Origin: DATAWK01 sp036267255
Lineage (GTDB): Bacteria; Acidobacteriota; Terriglobia; Terriglobales; Acidobacteriaceae
Length of the DNA stretch: 64,000 nt
Direction of reading: 5' to 3'
Assembly: GCA_036267255.1 (NCBI GenBank)
Contig: DATAWK010000033.1
Span: 7,349 to 71,348 of the forward strand
The notes beneath the pieces are model-generated. The model had not been told where the DNA came from. It saw only the letters and a list, made by a program, of their open reading frames with translations, and ran no database searches. Numbering within the stretch: position 1 is the first letter of the stretch; each line of letters starts with the position of its first letter. Below are positions 48,373 through 56,516 of the stretch, in pieces. The position numbers and the translations under genes were made by a program.

Positions 48373-48570
48373 AGGCAGGCTTTTTACAGGCACTCCACGA
48401 ATACCAGCGATGCCCTGCTTTAGCAATGAAGAAATCACTAACCCATCGGCGGAGTCATTCTGAGCGCAGCGAAGAATGACGAACAGCCTTTCTTCGCTGC
48501 AGAATCTATCCATCCACTGTAGCTGTTCACTGGGGGTCACCCGCATTTCGGTGGGGTGGAAGAGATGTGT

Positions 48571-49905
48571 TTATGCGGGGGCGTAGACGGCGAAGCCGCG
48601 CGGCGGGGCGGGAAACTCACTGTTGCCGTCGGCGTCGGTGGTGCGTTCGTTGGGGGCGGCGGTGTCGTGGCCATCCCAGGCGACGGGAACGAATTTCTGA
48701 TTTTTCCATTGCGTCTTGACGGAGGTGCCGCTCCATTGGTCGCCGAGATTGTTGAGCACATAGATGAGGCCCGATTGCTGTACGTTGTCATCGGTATGGC
48801 CGACGCGCTGCATGATGTAGAGATCGGGATCGGCGTGGAGGATTTGCGAGTCGCCCCCGGCGTGGCGGTGATGTGCGGAGATGAGAGCGTCGATGCCGTT
48901 GGGCGTGCCGGCGCGGGCGAGGCCGTTGTTGTAATAGTCGTACCAGAAGATGCTGGGGTAGCCTTCGTGGACGAGGATGTAAGAGTAGGCGAGCATCTTG
49001 TCGTTCACGATGACGTTGTCGCCCATGTCGTGGTTGTCGACAAAGGTGACGGCGTGCAGCGGGCGGTTGGTGACGACGGCGCCATCGTCAGTGAGATTGC
49101 GCAGGTCGTAGTGGAGCGTGTCGCAGACATCCTTTAATTTGTAACGCAGCGGGAAGTCGAAGGCTGCGACCTGATTATCGGAAAAATTGTTGACCTTGGT
49201 AAGCCACTGCTCGATGCTTTCGCCGTCTTCCCAATATTCGCCGACGACGAAGGGGCTGAACTCCTTGCCATCTTTGACGTAGCGATATTTGGCGATGGTG
49301 CCGACGATCCACGCGCCGTAGCCTTTGACGAAGTCGAAACGGAAGCCGTCGAAGCCAAGCTCCTCGATGATCATCTGCGCGTATTCCATGATGGATGTGT
49401 AGACGAGCGGATTGCGATGGCAGAGATGCGGGAAGCCGGCGTAGAGTTCGCCTTCGAGCACGACTTCATAGCGGCTGGGATGGAAGCAGTTCCAGTCGCG
49501 CGGAAAGCGGCCGCTTTTGGGATTGAATTTGGTCCAGCGCTTCTGGCCGTCGAGCGGATTGGTTTCTTCCTCGTCGGCGCCGGAGTTGTGGTTGATGACC
49601 ATATCGGCATAGCAGCCGACGTGATGATCGTGGGATTTTTTGATGAGCGCTTCGAGCTCCGCGCGATTGCCGTACCAGGTTTTGGCGCCGCCCTTCTGGT
49701 CGAAGTCGCCGAGATCGAAGTAATCGTACGGATCGTAGCCCATGGAACGATTGTTGGCGGCCTTGGAGATGGGCGGAAGCCAGAGAGCGTCAAAGCCTGC
49801 TTTGGCGAGATCGGGAACGCGCTCGGCGACAAAATTCCACCAGTTGTGATCCTGCTTTTCTTTATCGGGGCAGTCCCAGTAAAACGCCTGCATCATTACG
49901 CTCAT
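48571..49905 (-). CDS. Glycoside hydrolase family 13 alpha-amylase, no signal peptide
   Basis: A 444-residue amylase. The four GH13 regions are complete: DMVINH (101-106), GFRFDFVKG with nucleophile Asp 191, GEYW with acid/base Glu 223, and FVDNHD with Asp 293. It starts MSVMMQAFYWDCP with AGGAG upstream and no signal sequence, so cytosolic maltodextrin or glycogen hydrolysis is more likely than extracellular starch use. The C-terminal 80 residues form the usual beta domain. The open frame continues far upstream through the RNase T2 region in another reading frame, which is a shadow. Confidence 0.95.
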   Translation of the reverse strand: MSVMMQAFYWDCPDKEKQDHNWWNFVAERVPDLAKAGFDALWLPPISKAANNRSMGYDPYDYFDLGDFDQKGGAKTWYGNRAELEALIKKSHDHHVGCYADMVINHNSGADEEETNPLDGQKRWTKFNPKSGRFPRDWNCFHPSRYEVVLEGELYAGFPHLCHRNPLVYTSIMEYAQMIIEELGFDGFRFDFVKGYGAWIVGTIAKYRYVKDGKEFSPFVVGEYWEDGESIEQWLTKVNNFSDNQVAAFDFPLRYKLKDVCDTLHYDLRNLTDDGAVVTNRPLHAVTFVDNHDMGDNVIVNDKMLAYSYILVHEGYPSIFWYDYYNNGLARAGTPNGIDALISAHHRHAGGDSQILHADPDLYIMQRVGHTDDNVQQSGLIYVLNNLGDQWSGTSVKTQWKNQKFVPVAWDGHDTAAPNERTTDADGNSEFPAPPRGFAVYAPA

Positions 49906-49978
49906 ACGTGCTCCTGAATGGTAAGGGAAGAAGACTGCTTGGCTATCGACGATGAGATGCAAAAACGCGCGGTGGAGT

Positions 49979-50713
49979 TTATTGCGCCGCGGGAATGCGG
50001 ATGGAGGATTGATCGCAATCGCGTACGGCCTGGCAGGCGATGGGTTGCAGCGATTTGCTGAGACAGAATTCGACGCCAGCCAGATAGCGGTTGTGGCAAC
50101 TGACGGCGATACTGCCGGCGGAGAGTTCAGGGTTGGCGTCGATGAAGAGCTGCTTGATCGCGGTTGCGCTTTGTTGCGTGGTGCGGCTGGGGTGGACCAG
50201 GGATGGCGGAATTTTGATGCTGTTGTAGGCCTGGCGGATGACGCTGAAATACTGGCGGGCGGTGAGGCCGGTGCAGGTGCCGTGCGTGGACCATTCATGC
50301 GCAATGAGACGCGGGTCGGGCATGAGGTCGAGCATGGCGGAAGGATCGGCGAGTCCGGGCATGCTGGAACATTGCGAGGGCCAGCGGCCATTCTGGAATT
50401 GCGGCCAGAGGCCGTGGACGACGAAGCCGGGATGGTCCCCATTGCACTCCGGGCTGTTGCGATGGCCGTGGCAATACTCCGGCGCCCAGGAGAGCGTGAG
50501 CAGGTAGTAGTCGAAATTTCCGGGTGCGATGGGGCTGGCGGCACGCGCGGCGGCTGCGGCGGCGAGCGCGCCGGACTCGGTGGCGGGCTGGGCCGAAGAA
50601 GGCTGGGTTGTGGGAGCACCGGCCTGCCGACAGCCGGAGAGGAGCAGAAGCGCGAACGCGGCAACACATGCGAAGGACACAAAGACGTACGATGATCTGT
50701 TGGTGTGCTTCAT
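49979..50713 (-). CDS. RNase T2 family ribonuclease, lipoprotein
   Basis: A 244-residue protein with a lipobox LLLSGC (Cys 28), a Pro/Thr/Ala linker and an RNase T2 core: FVVHGLWPQ (His 100) and HEWSTHGTC (His 139, Glu 140, His 144), the two CAS motifs with both catalytic histidines. Cysteines typical of the family (SPEC, THGTC, CHNRY, ACQAV) suggest disulfides. It would cut RNA in the periplasm or at the cell surface, for nutrient scavenging. It starts 66 bases upstream of the amylase gene on the same strand. Confidence 0.93.
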   Translation of the reverse strand: MKHTNRSSYVFVSFACVAAFALLLLSGCRQAGAPTTQPSSAQPATESGALAAAAAARAASPIAPGNFDYYLLTLSWAPEYCHGHRNSPECNGDHPGFVVHGLWPQFQNGRWPSQCSSMPGLADPSAMLDLMPDPRLIAHEWSTHGTCTGLTARQYFSVIRQAYNSIKIPPSLVHPSRTTQQSATAIKQLFIDANPELSAGSIAVSCHNRYLAGVEFCLSKSLQPIACQAVRDCDQSSIRIPAAQ

Positions 50714-50794
50714 TCCGCCCCCGGGAAGTGCCTGTCAGGTGACTGTACCGCAGAGTTGTGGCTCTGGATAGGGGGTTGCGTTTTCGCCGGGTGT

Positions 50795-50938
50795 TCAGAA
50801 TCGCAGAAATCGCTTGCGGCAACTGGCGCACCAATAAGGAAACAGGCCGAAGGGGCTGAAGACACGCTCCCAGAATTTTCTATGCGCCTGATAGAGATCG
50901 AGGTTGCAGCGGGGACACTGCTTTACGGCCGAATGCAA
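50795..50938 (-). CDS. Tiny zinc-ribbon protein, paralogue 1
   Basis: Forty-seven residues that begin at a TTG six bases after AGGAG. The protein is MHSAVKQCPRCNLDLYQAHR followed by KFWERVFSPFGLFPYWCASC and ends RKRFLRF. The two CPRC and CASC pairs (Cys 8, 11, 37, 40) form a classic zinc ribbon. The spacing and the FPYWC and RFLRF ends are shared with the paralogue at 53588-53785. Role unknown; such ribbons may bind nucleic acid or partner proteins. Confidence 0.78.
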   Translation of the reverse strand: MHSAVKQCPRCNLDLYQAHRKFWERVFSPFGLFPYWCASCRKRFLRF

Positions 50939-51147
50939 AACCTGCTCCTTTCATCTATCTATTGGTTAGACGAAAAAAAACGGTGGAAGGTGGGTACGAA
51001 AAAGAGAAAGCGGGCCAGAGGCGGAAGATCGCGCGACAGCCGATGCCGGGCGACGGAGTGGAAATAAATTCGCAGGAACCAACCGCAGAGCGGAAATAGG
51101 AATCTGGCTATAGACAGGAACAAAAAACGCGAGAGGGAGGGTGAGCG

Positions 51148-51381
51148 ATGGATGCACGGAGATGGGCGCATTTTACCGCCATGGCTTTGATTGGGGATGG
51201 ATTGATGGCGATAGTGAATCCGCATCGCGATGTAAGGGCGTGGACGATTGGGCCGAAGCCCTGGCGTACCTTGATGCGTGGGCTGGGGAAGCATCCGCAA
51301 CTGACGCGTGCGTTGGGCGTGGCCCAGGTGGTTGCCGGAATTTACTGGGCGATGCGCGAGGAAGAGAAATTGCTGGAGTAA
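51148..51381 (+). CDS. Small protein of unknown function
   Basis: A 77-residue frame with a strong GAGGGAGGG ribosome site six to eight bases before the ATG. The sequence MDARRWAHFTAMALIGDGLMA has a short hydrophobic patch, followed by RTLMRGLGKHPQLTRALGVAQVVAGIYWAM, which could be one membrane-associated helix. It is not a shadow of a gene on the other strand. I do not recognise a family. Confidence 0.6.
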   Translation: MDARRWAHFTAMALIGDGLMAIVNPHRDVRAWTIGPKPWRTLMRGLGKHPQLTRALGVAQVVAGIYWAMREEEKLLE

Positions 51382-51404
51382 TTTGCAGACAGCAGAAAAA
51401 TGAC

Positions 51405-52061
51405 TTACTGCAAAAAGCGGAAGGAGTCGAGAGCTTGTTGCAGTTGGTTATGGACTTCGTCTTGATCCTGCTGCGTAAATTCCTTGATTGGCGGATCGAA
51501 AACTCCGGGATTGGTGGATGCCTCGCGGATGCTCAACTGATAACACGTATTGCGGTGAAAGGTGCGATACGCGTGTTCGTCGAGATAGTGACTCATTCCG
51601 GCGTCGGAGTTCTCGAACATCTGAAACTGGACATGATGGATGGTGATGGTCTTTCCGGTATTGTGCGGATCGAGACCCCAGTTTTTTGAGCCGGCGAGAC
51701 ATTCCTTCTCTGTAAGAGCCTGTTGGACCTGTGCGACAGAAAACGCTGCGGCATTGAATGCCGGATAGTCCGGGAATCGGGCCTTCGGGTAGGCAAGGCA
51801 TGCGAGGGTGTGGATGTCCGGGCTTGAGGAGTCATCGCAGACCGGACTGTAGGCAGTGCAGGAATCCTGTGGAAACCAATCTTCAGAAACTCCGTCTGCT
51901 TGCGTGTGTCGCGTGCAGCGAACCAGCAGGCCGGGATAGTGGAATTGGAAGATGCCGTCGGGACTGGTGAAGGTTTGCGATGGAGCCGGTGAGGGGCCGG
52001 CAATTTGCGCAGAGAGCGCGGCGGCGAATCCGCAAAGGAACATTGCAACGAGCAGTTTCAT
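51405..52061 (-). CDS. Exported protein of unknown function
   Basis: A 218-residue protein with a signal peptide ending ALSAQ and a mature part that opens with TFTSPDGIFQFHYPGLLVRCTR, a beta-strand-rich start often seen in small periplasmic domains. Cysteines at SCTAYSPVC, LACLAY, CLAGS and NTCYQL may form disulfides. No catalytic motif is visible. It converges with the previous gene and is followed upstream by the DUF3300 gene on the same strand. Confidence 0.75.
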   Translation of the reverse strand: MKLLVAMFLCGFAAALSAQIAGPSPAPSQTFTSPDGIFQFHYPGLLVRCTRHTQADGVSEDWFPQDSCTAYSPVCDDSSSPDIHTLACLAYPKARFPDYPAFNAAAFSVAQVQQALTEKECLAGSKNWGLDPHNTGKTITIHHVQFQMFENSDAGMSHYLDEHAYRTFHRNTCYQLSIREASTNPGVFDPPIKEFTQQDQDEVHNQLQQALDSFRFLQ

Positions 52062-52213
52062 TCGAAGCGCACCTTCTTATCCTTATCGGCACTATCGTCG
52101 GCGCTATCGGCACGGAGCGCGCAAGGCCAGACGCGAGTTTGGGACAATCCGTCCTTTGGGCAGAAGTATAGCCGGGCGGCATTGTGGATGGGGATGATTT
52201 GGCCAAAAGGAAA

Positions 52214-52251
52214 GCTTCCACCCCGGCAGGCTTGCTCGCCGGAGTGGAAGC
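52214..52251 (-). terminator. Intrinsic terminator after the DUF3300 gene
   Basis: GCTTCCACCCCGGC (52214-52227) and GCCGGAGTGGAAGC (52238-52251) pair over 13 of 14 positions; the minus-strand transcript continues TTTCCTTTTGG. Confidence 0.8.
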
Positions 52252-52283
52252 GAAGGTGATGCGAGAAATTTATTCTTAAGTCG

Positions 52284-53303
52284 TTAGTGCCGATGAGCTC
52301 CTCCACCGTGAGATCCTCCGCCGTGGGATGCTTCCGCATGGCCATGATTCGCATAGCGCACGTTGGCATGATTTTCGATGCGCGGTCCGGGCCGTGGATG
52401 ATAGGCATTGGCATAGGAATGCCGGTAATAGGCGCGGTTTGACCAGGTGCGTCCCCACGGTGCACCGCCAATCACGATGCCGTGTGTGCGCCAGGCAAAT
52501 CCGGGATGCGCCCATCCAAAGGAAAAGAAGGCGGGCCCGATGAAGATGCTGGGGGCAAAGCGGATGCCGAAGCCGATGGCGAATCCGGGCCGAGGAGCGA
52601 AGAAGACGATTCCCGGGCTGTAGATCGGAACATAGAGGTACGCCGGATTTACCGGAAGCACTTCGATATAGCCGTCGGTGTTGACGACATTGTCATACGC
52701 GCTGGGCTGCAGATAACCGTAGTTGTATGCCTGCTGGCGCATCCGCTGCACGGCATCCATCACATCGGGCCGCTGCACGAGGACGGCATCGCCCAGGTCG
52801 TCGGTCCACTGCGGGTCCTGCGCCATCATTTGCAGCACGGAAGGAAATGGAAGCAGAGCCAGCACGCTGGGATCCCAAGGCAGATTGTCCTGTTGGATCG
52901 CGGCTGCCAGGGCGTCGCTGCTTATCGTGGCGTGTTCATTGGCCCAATTTGCGGCGGCGGGAATGTCCGGCGAAAAGGTTGCGGCGGTCAGAATTTGCGC
53001 CAGCAGCGGGTCGGGATAGAGCGCGATTCTGCTGACCAGAGTGTCGAGCTGCTGGGGTGCGAGCGGCGCCGGGGGCGCCTGCTCCTGCGGCTGCTGCTCG
53101 GGAGGCGGCGCGGGTTGTTCCTGCGGCGCGTTCTGGTTTGCGGGCGGCGGAGGCGGGGGTGGTGTGTATTGCTGCTGGGATTGCTGTGCGTGAGCCTGCA
53201 CCGCGAGAGACATCCCCAACAACAGCACGGAAAATCCGCTAAAAGAAATTTTTCTGAGCGCGTTTTGTAAGAAGCCGGGTTGTGCGTTGCTATTTGAGAA
53301 CAT
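52284..53303 (-). CDS. DUF3300 domain-containing exported protein
   Basis: A 339-residue protein with a signal peptide near residues 10-42 (ending QAHAQ), a proline/glutamine-rich stretch (about 43-85) and the DUF3300 core: LDTLVSRIALYPDPLLAQILTAATF, PWDPSVLALLPFPSVLQMM, and NPAYLYVPIYSPGIVFF. The tail is rich in His and Gly (AEASHGGGSHGGGAHRH), a possible metal-binding end. The ATG at 53303 with GGAG upstream is chosen over a longer frame. Function of DUF3300 is unknown; it is common in Acidobacteria and Proteobacteria. Confidence 0.9.
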   Translation of the reverse strand: MFSNSNAQPGFLQNALRKISFSGFSVLLLGMSLAVQAHAQQSQQQYTPPPPPPPANQNAPQEQPAPPPEQQPQEQAPPAPLAPQQLDTLVSRIALYPDPLLAQILTAATFSPDIPAAANWANEHATISSDALAAAIQQDNLPWDPSVLALLPFPSVLQMMAQDPQWTDDLGDAVLVQRPDVMDAVQRMRQQAYNYGYLQPSAYDNVVNTDGYIEVLPVNPAYLYVPIYSPGIVFFAPRPGFAIGFGIRFAPSIFIGPAFFSFGWAHPGFAWRTHGIVIGGAPWGRTWSNRAYYRHSYANAYHPRPGPRIENHANVRYANHGHAEASHGGGSHGGGAHRH

Positions 53304-53587
53304 TGCGTTCCACTCCGTGTACATCCATATAGGACTGCTGGTGTTTCTTCTGCCAAGGTTTGGATGCGCGATCCCTGAAATTGATCCCCAAAATTGGAGA
53401 TACAGGAATGCCATGCCAACCGCACAGCGTACAAGAAAAAGGCCCACAGATCATTTCCGGGGCTCTGCTGAATAGAACCCCGGAACAGAGTTGAAAGTTG
53501 CGAGGATGGCGCTGCGCCGGAGCTTTCCTGCGCGAGGCGAGACACGGCGGAAGAATGAAACCGAGGCGAACGTTGCCGCTTCTGCCG

Positions 53588-53785
53588 TTACCCGTGCAAA
53601 GCACGATGGGAATGGCTATGCCGCGGGGAAATAGAGAAACGAAGAAAACGCCCCCGGCAGTTGGAGCACCAGTAAGGGAAGAAACCCAAGGGAGTCAAGG
53701 CGCGTTCCCATGGTTTTCGATGGGCTAAATCGAGATAAATGTCGCAACGGGGACACTTCTTTGCTTGTTTGGATAGGTTCAACAA
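53588..53785 (-). CDS. Tiny zinc-ribbon protein, paralogue 2
   Basis: Sixty-five residues from a TTG eight bases after AGGAG. Residues 11-14 CPRC and 40-43 CSNC are joined by the same AHRKPWERALTPLGFFPYW spacer as in the first paralogue (there AHRKFWERVFSPFGLFPYW). A Ser/His/Arg-rich tail follows the shared RFLRF end. Two copies within 3 kb, both starting with TTG, point to a local duplication with a conserved role. Confidence 0.78.
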   Translation of the reverse strand: MLNLSKQAKKCPRCDIYLDLAHRKPWERALTPLGFFPYWCSNCRGRFLRFSISPRHSHSHRALHG

Positions 53786-53983
53786 GGACGCAGCTCCTCA
53801 TACTGGTCTTTTCGATGATGGACAACGCGGAATGGTTGCGCGGCAGGAGAGAAATGGGCGGCAGGCATGGGCGTGGGGCACCTCTGGGTTCCTATAAACT
53901 GGTCGAGAGACAGAGAGTCCCAAGGTTCCGAAGCTGACACGGAAATCCGAACGGCGAGGTTTCCCCAAGAAGGAAATTCCGCG

Positions 53984-54610
53984 ATGGTGGCAAAAATTTT
54001 GAAGACAAGCGGTTCCTGGTGGCTCTTTGTTGCGGGGAGCATTTTTCTTTCCGGTGCGATTGCCGGTGCAGCCGGCATGATGGCGCCGCAGTATAGTCCG
54101 TACTCCCCGGCGGACCAACTCAACCAGGCCATCAGTAACGGGGTTCCGGACAGAGATTTTGTATCCAACGTGTACCGGAGTGGAATGGCTGAGGTGCAAC
54201 TGGGCAAACTGGCGGCGCAGAAGGGTTCGAGCGACGACGTGAAACAGTTCGGACAGAAAATGGTGGACGACCGCACGCAGTTGAACGGTCAGATGGAATG
54301 GGCGGCGCAGCACATGCATCTGAAGCTGCCGTCGGGCATCTCGAAAAAAGACAAGAGGCTGATCGTCCAGTTGCAGGGAATGTCTGGAACGCAGTTCGAT
54401 GATGCGTATATCGTTGCGATGGTGAAAGCCCATAAGGACGATGCTGAGACGTTTCAAACGGAAGCCGGGCAGACCAAAAATCCAAATTTACAACGGCTGG
54501 CCCAACAGGGTAGCGACACGATTGCGCAAGACCAGCAGAGGATCGAGAAGATTGCGGAGAGCCACAATCTGATGACGGCGAAGGGCAGGATGATTTCTGG
54601 TGATAAATGA
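53984..54610 (+). CDS. DUF4142 domain-containing exported protein
   Basis: A 208-residue protein with an N-terminal signal/anchor (residues 10-32) and a helical DUF4142 domain: DRDFVSNVYRSGMAEVQLGKLAAQKGSS, VKQFGQKMVDDRTQLNGQM, LQGMSGTQFDDAYIVAMVKAHKDDAE. The His in the last segment belongs to a ferritin-like four-helix pattern. DUF4142 proteins are periplasmic and frequent in soil bacteria, with no settled role. AAGAAGGAAA precedes the ATG at 53984. Confidence 0.9.
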   Translation: MVAKILKTSGSWWLFVAGSIFLSGAIAGAAGMMAPQYSPYSPADQLNQAISNGVPDRDFVSNVYRSGMAEVQLGKLAAQKGSSDDVKQFGQKMVDDRTQLNGQMEWAAQHMHLKLPSGISKKDKRLIVQLQGMSGTQFDDAYIVAMVKAHKDDAETFQTEAGQTKNPNLQRLAQQGSDTIAQDQQRIEKIAESHNLMTAKGRMISGDK

Positions 54611-54710
54611 GGCAGCGGTTGTGGAGAGAGCAAGATTTTTCAGGAGAGGCGCGCCTGCCGCGGAGCAGCGAGCCGGTGAACTGAATGAGTTTCTCCACGA
54701 TGCTTCGGAT

Positions 54711-54769
54711 CGGGACGACACGGGTTTGATTCCGTTTGAGAACGAGGCGAAAAGACCCAGGTGAGCTGC
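54711..54769. repeat. Dispersed repeat family 2, copy A
   Basis: CGGGACGACACGGGTTTGAT and the following AACGAGGCGAAAAGACCCAGGTG match 58076-58134 closely. The copy lies between the DUF4142 and GNAT genes. Confidence 0.6.
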
Positions 54770-54798
54770 ACGAACGTGGGCATGGGGCATACTGGGAC

Positions 54799-55311
54799 AT
54801 GCTCCTGCGACCAGCGGAACCCGAGGATGCCCTTGCTGTGGCTCGCGTGCACGTCCGGTCATGGCAAGCGGCCTACCGGACGCTGCTTCCCGATGCGTAC
54901 CTGGATCAGCTTCGCCCCGAAGATCGAGCGCAGAAGTACGATTTCGCCAATCTTGACCCGTTCAAGCCGCGAACGATTGTGGCGATGGACGAAGGAGCGA
55001 TCTGCGGGTTTGCCACCACGGCGCCATCGCGCGATACGGATCTGGCGGACCATGCCGAGCTGTGTGCCCTCTATGTGGACCCAGCGCAGTGGGGCCGGGG
55101 GATGGGTGTCGCCCTTGTGGCGGCGGCGCGCGCCCACCTTTTGGGGCTCAGATTTCGACATGCGATGCTGTGGGTGCTGGCGGGCAACGTTCGCGCGGAG
55201 CGCTTTTATCAAATGGATAAGTGGGCACCGGATGGCCTGCGCCGGAGGGACACGGTATGGGGCATCACGGTCGACGAAGTTCGCTATCGGCGCGGACTTG
55301 AGATGCGCTAA
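54799..55311 (+). CDS. GNAT family N-acetyltransferase
   Basis: A 170-residue acetyltransferase. LLRPAEPEDALAVARVHVRSWQ is the typical first strand and helix; AELCALYVDPAQWGRGMGVALVAAAR is the strand 4/P-loop that binds acetyl-CoA (WGRGMGVAL); MLWVLAGNVRAERFYQ is strand 5 and the following helix. The substrate is not predictable. The ATG at 54799 is used because the protein then starts directly with the fold; the longer frame reads through repeat sequence. Confidence 0.9.
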   Translation: MLLRPAEPEDALAVARVHVRSWQAAYRTLLPDAYLDQLRPEDRAQKYDFANLDPFKPRTIVAMDEGAICGFATTAPSRDTDLADHAELCALYVDPAQWGRGMGVALVAAARAHLLGLRFRHAMLWVLAGNVRAERFYQMDKWAPDGLRRRDTVWGITVDEVRYRRGLEMR

Positions 55312-55384
55312 TTGATTTTTTCCGGGGAAGAAAAGCTACACGAAAGCAGGCGCAGGGGCTTTCAAGAAACCTAATATTCCGCCT

Positions 55385-55687
55385 TCACGCAGCTTCGACT
55401 GTCAGCTTTAAACCGATCGCCCGGGTTACGGCAACCAGTGTGGACAGGCGAGGATTTCCCTTCGCCGAGAGAGCACGGTACAGGCTTTCGCGTTCGATCC
55501 CCGCTGCTTTGGCCACCTTGGCGATGCCGCCTTTGGATTCGGCGATGCGCCGCAGGGCGATGAGGAGCACGCGGGGATCGTCCTCGTCCTCCAACGCGGA
55601 GCGGAGATATTCCGCGGCAAAATCCGGATTGTCGCGAAGCTCCCGGATCAAGGCTTTGTCGTGGGAGATGCTGGCGGTTTTTTTCAT
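55385..55687 (-). CDS. Antitoxin of a RelE/ParE-type pair (addiction-module antidote, HTH)
   Basis: A 100-residue protein. DKALIRELRDNPDFAAEYLRSALED is the segment typical of 'putative addiction module antidote' proteins and GGIAKVAKAAGIERESLYRALS is a helix-turn-helix. It begins in the last bases of the toxin gene (ATGA overlap). It should neutralise the toxin and repress the pair through the palindrome upstream of the toxin. Confidence 0.92.
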   Translation of the reverse strand: MKKTASISHDKALIRELRDNPDFAAEYLRSALEDEDDPRVLLIALRRIAESKGGIAKVAKAAGIERESLYRALSAKGNPRLSTLVAVTRAIGLKLTVEAA

Positions 55688-56013
55688 GGCGTGCCCGTCC
55701 TTTCCTGATGGTCTTTGAGACAATCCAGCGCCCGTGCGATGTCGGCGGATTGTTTGCGTTTGTCGCCGCCACAAAGTAATAAAACGCACGTTCGGCCCAA
55801 CATGGCGTAATAGAGCCGGTATCCCGGCCCCCAGTCGATCCGCAGCTCATGCAAGCCGTGGCGAAGAGGTTTGCAGTCGCCGAAGTTTCCAGCTGCCATC
55901 CGATCGATGCGAATGACAATCTTTGCCCGCGCCCGAACATCTTTCAAGCTTGCCAGCCATTCCCCGAAAACGTCTTTTCCTGTTTGGGTGACATAGCGCC
56001 GAATCTCGATCAC
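55684..56013 (-). CDS. RelE/ParE-superfamily toxin (HigB-like order)
   Basis: A 109-residue toxin: IRRYVTQTGKDVFGEWLASLKD, ARAKIVIRIDRMAAGNFGDCKPL, LHELRIDWGPGYRLYYAML and LLLCGGDKRKQSADIARAL are the segments of the phage-derived Gp49-like/HigB group. These toxins cut mRNA on ribosomes. Gene order toxin-then-antitoxin, as in higBA, is the reverse of relBE. The ATG lies 10 bases from a near-perfect palindrome. Confidence 0.92.
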   Translation of the reverse strand: MIEIRRYVTQTGKDVFGEWLASLKDVRARAKIVIRIDRMAAGNFGDCKPLRHGLHELRIDWGPGYRLYYAMLGRTCVLLLCGGDKRKQSADIARALDCLKDHQERTGTP

Positions 56014-56022
56014 TGTTTGATT

Positions 56023-56038
56023 GTAACTTATAAATTAC
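56023..56038 (-). promoter_or_regulatory. Palindromic operator candidate of the toxin-antitoxin pair
   Basis: GTAACTTATAAATTAC is palindromic at 14 of 16 positions and ends ten bases before the toxin start. It overlaps a TATAA-like -10 element, so binding of antitoxin there would block transcription. Confidence 0.6.
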
Positions 56039-56159
56039 ATTTGAGCCGGGGAAGAAAGGCTTTGCGGGCGCCAATGGAGGCTCGCGTGTTGCCGGGAAAC
56101 TGGAATGCTGCCATCCTGTTCGCAGGCAGGATTCGCAGGGTAGGAAAGGAGCGGCGCAT

Positions 56160-56447
56160 ATGGTGCATCAAACTTTCAGCGCCAAGCTGCAACGCAGTCC
56201 CAACAGAGGCGGCTGGACGTACGTGGTCTGGCCGGAGTCGGTAAAGTTTTTCGGTACCGGGGGTGCGGTGAAGGTTCGAGGCACGGTGGATGGCGTGCCG
56301 TTTGAAAGCTCATTTATGGCGATGGGCGGCGGTGTGCATATGTTGCCGATCAAGGCAGAGGTGCGCAGCGCCATCGGCAAAGAGGCAGGCCAAACGGTTC
56401 GTGTGGTGCTGGAGGAGCGGATCGCCGCGGCTGCACGGAAGAAGTAA
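56160..56447 (+). CDS. DUF1905 domain protein
   Basis: A 95-residue protein: FSAKLQRSPNRGGWTYVVWPES, FGTGGAVKVRGTVDGVPFESS, MGGGVHMLPIKAEVRSAIGKEAGQTVRVVLEER. This is the small beta-barrel DUF1905, found alone or fused to YdeI/OmpD domains. AGGAG lies before the ATG. The 3' third of the gene is duplicated in decayed form at 57951-58047. Confidence 0.92.
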   Translation: MVHQTFSAKLQRSPNRGGWTYVVWPESVKFFGTGGAVKVRGTVDGVPFESSFMAMGGGVHMLPIKAEVRSAIGKEAGQTVRVVLEERIAAAARKK

Positions 56448-56516
56448 AAACGGGTGCGCCTCTGAGAATCCGGACGCGGGGCACCCGCCGAATTCCGGCA
56501 ACAGCGGAGCGGGCAC

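Noticed and set aside
49906..50682. Open frame continuing upstream of the amylase start
   Set aside because: The translation is a Ser/Pro/Arg-rich shadow of the RNase T2 gene in another frame; amylase has its own ribosome site and a normal GH13 start.
55684..55930. Possible small gene on the plus strand within the toxin region
   Set aside because: Shadow of the RelE/HigB toxin, which has complete family motifs.
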